Shown piece after piece: positions 58,431 to 64,000 of a stretch of 64,000 bases of DNA (position 1 is its first letter; each line of letters starts with the position of its first letter). The notes under the pieces are model-generated. The model had not been told where the DNA came from. It was given only the letters and a program-made list of their open reading frames with translations, and did no database searches. This DNA is from Mactromeris polynyma (lineage: Eukaryota; Mollusca; Bivalvia; Venerida; Mactridae). The translations under genes were made by a program, and so were the position numbers. Location: assembly GCA_032209605.1 (NCBI GenBank), contig JASFXZ010000004.1, positions 34,568,401 to 34,632,400 of the forward strand. Direction: 5' to 3'.

Positions 58431-59415
58431 ATGCACGCTTTAGAGGGCCGAAAACAGTTCGATCCAATGGCTGAAGATAGTGCGTAGAGTGAGGTGGTAA
58501 TGTGAGAAGAGTTATATTTTCCTCAATAGCCCTTTCTATAATAGCCAAAGACTCGTGACTTGAGTGACCGTCAATTATTAATAACTGTGGGCGTTCAGGA
58601 CCACAATGCTTTAGAAAAACATTGTCAAACCAAAGCTCTCCGATGTAGTCTGTGATCCAACCATTCTTCTGAAAGGCCCAGACTGTACCAGGTGGACTGG
58701 CAGTGGTGTTGAAAGAGTGGAGCGATCTCTGAGTCTTACCTTTTGCTATCAACAAAGGAGGCATGTGTTTTCCATTTGCATTTACACATGCCATGGCAGT
58801 AATGTTAGTAGACATGTTGGTGGTTTTACTTACTGCTCTACGGTAGCCTTTCTCCGCAACAACCTTCACCGGACAATGTTCAAAATTGAACCCGGTCTCA
58901 TCAGCATTCCAAATACGATGAGGTTGATTCCCAAGGCTTAGTTTAGTTATTATTTGACCAAGTTCGTCAAAGTATTTTCCGATGACTTCAGCATTAAGCA
59001 TACGTGAACGGACAGTGGACAACTTTTCAGGCGTCCTGATAACTAATTATGGATGCCTTTTACGTACACCTTCCCACCAGTCCTTGCCCGCGTGGAAATT
59101 CTTGTATGACGACTTGCAAAGAACAATTGTTCTAAGCAAGATCTGTTTACGGCTAAGCCCTACGCCTAACTGTGACGCCATTTTCACGCTGGCTACAATC
59201 TTGTTCTCCACCGAAACCGAACGACCATGGGCTACACCCAAGGAATGCTTGCCACTTATGCGGTCAGCAATAGTTGACTTCGGTATACCAAACGCTTCAC
59301 TGGCTTTTCTAATGCTCATTTGCTTTGCCTGTACGAGCTCAACGGCCTGTGTCAGGTTTGATTGTTTATACTGCAAGATTTTCCCCCTTTTTGTATGCAC
59401 ATATATTTTGGGCAT
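58425..59415 (-). pseudogene. Pogo/jerky-type transposase, one stop, 3'-truncated
   Basis: From MPKIYVHTKRGKILQYKQSN there is a psq-type helix-turn-helix (MSIRKASEAFGIPKSTIADR), then the start of a CENP-B-type DNA-binding domain (KDWWEGVRKRHP). A TAA at 59049-59047 follows, where LVIRTPEKL continues in the same frame. The DDE_1 nuclease has its first Asp in WNADETGFNF (58902), its second in LLIIDGHSSHES (58572) and its third in HYLQPLDRTVFGPLK (58464), the last two 36 residues apart, so all three are present. The frame is lost after KRAYNN. This is among the least decayed transposases here. The upstream ATG at 59466 is less likely than 59415. Confidence 0.88.
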
Positions 59416-59606
59416 TTCTGAAATAATAGAACCCGAGACATGCGAAAAGTAATCATTTAATAACACAAAAATGCACGTAAAATTGTACAGAAAAAGATAG
59501 GAAGCGTATAGAAAGTATATATTTTTATTATTCTGGTAGTTATTGTTATTACAATCAGGTTAAGCATTTATCGTTGTATCTAATTTCACAAAGTATTTTC
59601 TTTTAC

Positions 59607-59808
59607 TTCATCAACGATTTTTGGAAGATACTCGTTGTTTGTAGCCTTTGCGTAGTAAGATGCCACCCACACTATGCTTCTGTCCAATTCAAACTTTCTG
59701 CTTTCAAGGTATTCATGCAAGATTTTTGCAGAACTCAGATTCGTATCACATTCATTTAATAAGAAATCTAATAATATCGCAGTTGAGGGATGCTCATACA
59801 TATATTCC
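59607..59808 (-). CDS. Candidate internal exon, unknown protein
   Basis: On the minus strand GATTTATATTTCAG (59809) precedes 202 open bases ending GAA|GTAAAA. It encodes EYMYEHPSTAILLDFLLNEC, DTNLSSAKILHEYLESRKFE, LDRSIVWVASYYAKATNNEY and LPKIVDE, a helical soluble segment. Its end phase (0) matches the start of the exon at 57340. The intron between them would hold the pogo-type transposase on the same strand. The upstream exon must supply two bases of the first codon. The frame runs on to TGA 21 bases after the donor, which weakens the call somewhat. Confidence 0.45.
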
Positions 59809-59946
59809 CTGAAATATAAATCATATAGGTTATTCTGCACCATGGTCTTTAATTTAAACAGTTCTTATACGCCAGTTAATTCTGCTCTTCTTATTATTTG
59901 CGGAACTGACATTGAGATATATCTGTTCATTCCTCTTACAAATTAA

Positions 59947-61037
59947 GAACAACTACAGTTTATTAAACACCCACGACGAAATAATTGATGGGAAATGATT
60001 AATTTACAAATCCTCTTTATATCATCTAACAATATCTGAAGTATTAAATAATAGGAATATTAATTGAACAAATCGAAATAAAGGGACATATTGTTTAATT
60101 ACATTATGATTCCATGTTTGTGTTTGTCAATGAAACAACATTGCCGGCTTTCAAGTTTCAAATCGTTTCAAGCATGAGTTAAGCATGCGCATGACGCTTT
60201 ATCATAGATATGACGTATTTCCGTGTCAATGAAGAGTTCGCATTAAACCAAAAGATTCATTTGACAACAGAAGGAGGTATTTGTGGGAAATTAGACGTGA
60301 ATAACAAACAAAAATCAGAGTATATTCCGTATTTATCCGTATGTCCGTATTTTCACGGATTTCCCCTAAATACGAAATATTATGTCTTCTATGCTTACTG
60401 ACTGGCTTTGTCATAAGATAGTTGTCCTAATGTGGTATCTGGGCGAAAATTAGCTATTTGCAGTTTCTTGTACTACAACTTAATGCAGCATATTTCAGTC
60501 TTTGCTGTAATTTACTGAGAAATAAGTAACATATATCCATAACAAAACAATATATTTTTTAAAACATGGTTACCATGGCAACCGACAATATAAAAGCTAT
60601 GCCCGCAATATCATTCTGACACTGATTTCAAAACTATTTCTGTCAGGATACTTATAAGAAACAATGTCTTCAACGGTCTAAATGAAAAGAAATGTATTAA
60701 TAGCTGGTGTCATGTGTTGCATCTGATTCACGTGATATTATTTCTATATTTATAAAAATTATACGAAATAATAATTCGTTTTTACGAAATGTATTTCGTT
60801 TAACGAAACAAAAACTAACAATGCCAAAAAACGTCAATATCATAATAAATATGTGTTGTTCTTGCAGAATCCTTTATATTGGTAATTGCGTATCTTGTCG
60901 ACGACTGGTTGTAAGAACATACGTATACTCGCATTGCGTTGACAATACAAATATTCAAATGGTTTTACCACACTGCATGTTAAATTTCAGTAAACAATCA
61001 GTAACATTAACATTTTGCATTGAGATGTAACTCAAAT
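59947..61037. other. No gene; AT-rich DNA with inverted TTCGTAT motifs
   Basis: A GCATGCGCATGACGC patch at 60184 is NRF1-like. At 60745-60815 short inverted ACGAAAT/ATTTCGT motifs resemble those at 58290-58430. Confidence 0.4.
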
Positions 61038-61044
61038 TCAAAAA

Positions 61045-61180
61045 AGCGAATGGGATTCACTGGACATTTTGAAATCAGGCAAACAAAGCTCGGGTTGTGA
61101 TACAAGTATAATGCCATCCTTCTTAAACTGTCTGTGTATGGTACCCCGACTTGTTGCCATTGGTCCCGTCTCAAAATGTT
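61045..61180 (-). CDS. Candidate exon, low confidence
   Basis: The minus-strand frame from about 61180 reads TGPMATSRGTIHRQFKKDGI, ILVSQPELCLPDFKMSSESH before a stop at 61038. Base composition and residue mix look more gene-like than the surroundings. A preceding CATTTTGAG is only a weak acceptor. It could be the end of a gene or chance. Confidence 0.22.
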
Positions 61181-61419
61181 TTATATAAATGTAATGTAAA
61201 TAACAGAGATATGTGTCTGGGCTTTTAACCTTTATCAACTTGGTAAACTTTGGGCGTATGCTTGTTGTAATGTAACTTGAATCAGTTATGATCAGTAAAT
61301 TATATAAAACGATGTAAGAAAACTCGTGGGAAAACTTTGTCAGCAGCTCGGATAATTTGGCTATAAATGTACTCATTAAATTAACATAACAAGTATGCGC
61401 CTGCATGCAAGACAATTAT

Positions 61420-63148
61420 ATCGACCATGCTCTGGTTGCAGCAAGGAATACACACGATCGTTTAACGTCAAGGAAACCAGAGCTGACAGTCTTTGAAACA
61501 TTTTCCTCATAGGGAACAAAACGGAATTATGTGAGGAAGTTCAATGCAAAGAGAGTGTCAGATTAAACAAGTTAAGATAAATATATCACATTCAAAATTG
61601 ATGTCTGAAATAGAAACATGGAGATGCATGATCAATATGACTACTTTGAACAAGGTTAAACCAGAAATACAGAATATCTAGTCCCTCGGTTACTTATCAT
61701 ACAAGATGTTCCAACACCAAGACAGACATACATCGTAGGACAACAGATCAACTTTGGCATGGCAACAAATGCATACTACACGTCCAGAACGCAATTCAAA
61801 CACTATAAACATTGATTATCTTAGTTCATACATACACACATTCTGAAAGGTATGAGTATATTCCATGACTTATTATGGGATTCCAGTCAGGATTTTGATT
61901 GAACTAACAAACAATACTATCAAATAGTTTGTTTTATAGTTTCCCAGTTTACCAAAATATACAAAGGATCTGACAGTATAGCATCGATGTACAATACAAT
62001 TCTTGCAACAGCGAAAAATAACGTACGGTATTTGCTGTTACTTTAAACGTATTTATGTATTTAAAGATAAGTAAGCACGTTGTAATACTTTATATTAATT
62101 CCTCGCGATGACCGCTACATGGGTTCCTAACAGTATTCACACCTACACCAAGGAGTGTAACAATCGCCTCATACAATCTCACCCATGGCTGGGCGCGTAC
62201 AAACAACCTCCTGATCAGGAGGCCGGTGATTTACCCCTATATACCACTATAGTTATATCAATAACTTAAATTGTGGTAATGTACTTACTGAAATAAACGG
62301 TGCTATCGAAATGTCCAATTATTAGAATTAATTAACACTGCACAACAGTTTTAATTGACATTCTCTTAACAATAATCCGTCTTAAACACCGTAACCGTTT
62401 AAAATATGTATTCACTTAGTCTTAGTCATAAAAATATGTATTTAACTATTCGTATTTACATACTTATCATAAACATATGACAGCTATATAACATCCACAC
62501 TTCACTTCACACTACAATCACAGGGAATGGTTACAAATTATGTAGTATCTTATTTCGGTATCGTTTTGTTCGTAAACTTTTGTCACCTGACGATATTTTA
62601 AGGCGATGAATGTTTAAACAAAGCCTTATTTAAAACAGGCTGATCAGTACATTGTGATGTGGAATAAATAACACTCAACTGAAATCAATTACATAGTCAG
62701 TCGTTAGCAAACTCAATATATATCAACGAAGTATAAACCTGAAATAATTGACACAAAACGAGTTTTCGGTAAAATTTGTTTAAACATGTAATACAAAGTG
62801 TATATAGGTAGGTGAACCAAAGTAATACAAAGTGTAGGTGAACACACCACTTCCTTGATAGTTATTCACATTATAACTGAAGATAGTGTAACAAAAGTAT
62901 CTAGTTGTAGATGGAATGGAATCACGAACACTAATGATATACATGTTAGATGTCAGTGGGTTGAACTGATACACCATCCATTATATTGTTATGTTCCTTA
63001 AACTATTGTCAACACATGAAAGGTTAATGCTTCACATACAGCAAGAATGAATAAACAGTGACCGTAAATATGATATTGGAAAATATAGTCTAAATACCAA
63101 TGGTTAAATAAACTACTTAAAAATGAAGTGTGGATTAACCACTCAACC
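61420..63148. other. No gene recognised
   Basis: AT-rich. A moderately GC stretch at 62100-62240 contains CTCCTGATCAGGAG, a perfect 14-bp palindrome, and may be part of a dispersed repeat. No tRNA folds there. Confidence 0.4.
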
Positions 63149-63272
63149 ACAGGTACTTGCAATAAACTATTTTAATGTTCTATATGGCCTATTTATTATA
63201 AAAAAAAATATTAGTATTATTATTGTAAATAGGCCATATAGAACATTTAAATAGTGTGTTTCAAGTACCTGT
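63149..63272. repeat. Long palindrome (foldback element)
   Basis: ACAGGTACTTG, ACTATTTTAATGTTCTATAT and GGCCTATTTA on the left are mirrored by TAAATAGGCC, ATATAGAACATTTAAATAGT and CAAGTACCTGT on the right, around an AT-rich loop of about 30 bp. The stem is about 47 bp with few mismatches, so it is probably a recent foldback or MITE. Confidence 0.85.
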
Positions 63273-63411
63273 GCACTCAACACAAAGTTCAGGTCTAAGG
63301 CATATATCAAGTTTCAAATTGGACGCGGATATTCAATTAAGAATCGTACAGAATGATACCACTGTATGAGATATGTGTTGTTACTGACAGCAATATTTCA
63401 TATCCATTATT

Positions 63412-63501
63412 CCCGTGATAACTCAGTTGGTAGAGCGGAGGACTGTAGTGGTATAACAAACTGTCATCCTTAGGTCTCTGGTTCAAATCCGGCTCGCGGG
63501 A
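63412..63501 (+). tRNA. tRNA-Tyr (GTA) with 17-nt intron, possibly decaying
   Basis: The acceptor CCCGTGA pairs with TCGCGGG (one T-G pair). The anticodon stem GAGGA/TCCTT has loop CTGTAGA, with the intron TGGTATAACAAACTGTC after position 37, where eukaryotic tRNA-Tyr introns lie. Compared with the second copy, D-stem base 10 is A (A-C mismatch) and T-stem base 49 is T (T-C mismatch), and the B box has TTCAAAT. TTTTTT follows at 63503. It may be weakly functional or a new pseudogene. Confidence 0.9.
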
Positions 63502-63786
63502 GTTTTTTGTGTCCTTTGTTAAAGAAATATTAGTTTTTAAATCGAAAATGCTTCTTAACACAGAAACATGTATATATAATGTTACAATATTGTGTTTCAG
63601 TAATTACAACCTTATTAAAAGTTTTGTAATTTCTGCGCCATAACACAACTTCAATAAAAATGAAACAGAATACTTGTCAAAAATCACGGCGAGCATATCC
63701 GAGTTTAACGTAACGTTGTATGGTCCATTGCACATGATAAAAATCGAACACCTTCAATAAGTAATGTATTTGTGATAATAACACTT

Positions 63787-63876
63787 CCCGTGATAGCTCA
63801 GTTGGTAGAGCGGAAGACTGTAGTGGTAAAGTTAACTGGCATCTTTAGGTCGCTGGTTCGAATCCGGCTCGCGGGA
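63787..63876 (+). tRNA. tRNA-Tyr (GTA) with 17-nt intron
   Basis: It has the same layout as the copy 285 bp upstream: acceptor CCCGTGA/TCGCGGG, perfect D stem GCTC/GAGC, anticodon stem GAAGA/TCTTT, loop CTGTAGA split by the 17-nt intron TGGTAAAGTTAACTGGC, and T arm GCTGGTTCGAATCCGGC. All stems pair and the internal promoter boxes are canonical. TTTTTT follows at 63878. The intron must be removed by the tRNA splicing endonuclease. Confidence 0.97.
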
Positions 63877-64000
63877 GTTTTTTATACATTTTTATTTTAC
63901 TAATTGTCAATAAAGTCAATATTTGATTTGATCACATACTTCACAAACGCTGAATTTTGTGATTGTAAAATACACATAAGTTTACGTCTAGTCTAATGCA

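Noticed and set aside
63337..63561. Minus-strand 74-residue frame
   Set aside because: It overlaps and is antisense to the tRNA-Tyr gene.
1..64000. CRISPR array, operon-like cluster or prokaryotic defence genes
   Set aside because: The tandem arrays have no unique spacers between repeats, genes are split by introns, and no cas-like or operonic genes are present.

Overview
The window looks like a piece of an AT-rich, intron-containing animal genome, most likely a bivalve mollusc. The case rests on nuclear tRNA genes (one Glu, two intron-bearing Tyr), split genes with GT-AG introns, several decayed non-LTR retrotransposons, and repeats of a kind common in bivalve DNA: a tRNA-derived SINE with a CGGCGTTAAACC core, and a long inverted-repeat element starting AACAAGAGGGCCATGATGG. 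The taxonomic call is inference; no host marker gene is present. Most of the sequence is transposon-derived or unassigned, and most long open frames belong to repeats.

Layout. 0-8.8 kb: small inverted-repeat (MITE-like) elements with internal tandem arrays, tRNA-Glu, a SINE, two candidate minus-strand exons (742-873, and 3269-3417 with a membrane helix), an L1-type fragment and a 42-bp minisatellite. 8.8-15 kb: a decayed LINE (endonuclease and reverse transcriptase) split by a 2,029-bp DNA element with 15-bp inverted ends and an AT duplication. 15.6-21.4 kb: two Tc1-like relics, a 1.5-kb inverted-repeat element, and a pseudogene of an unnamed family with an NCQ-F motif. 21.8-28.5 kb: a second LINE, a TA-flanked MITE nested inside a dispersed repeat (called family A here), and a LINE 3' end. 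30.7-34 kb: a PIF/Harbinger-like element with one recognisable transposase exon. 34.6-40 kb: an F-box-like pseudogene, degenerate tandem repeats, and the second NCQ-F copy. 41.9-48.1 kb: the best host gene, a two-exon gene for a 448-residue apolipoprotein-L-like protein whose 4.8-kb intron holds a 1.6-kb, 23-bp minisatellite. 48.4-52 kb: a 45-bp satellite and a family A copy. 52.3-61.5 kb: candidate minus-strand exons and a pogo/jerky-type transposase broken by one stop codon and truncated; it lies between two exons that splice in phase. 63-64 kb: a palindrome and the two tRNA-Tyr genes.

The genes do not form a pathway. What connects them is mobile DNA inserting into introns, gene ends and other mobile DNA. 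No CRISPR array, operon, rRNA gene or prokaryotic defence system was seen. Exons were found by reading splice signals and frames by eye, so single exons are tentative; the APOL-like splice join and the three tRNAs are the firmest calls.
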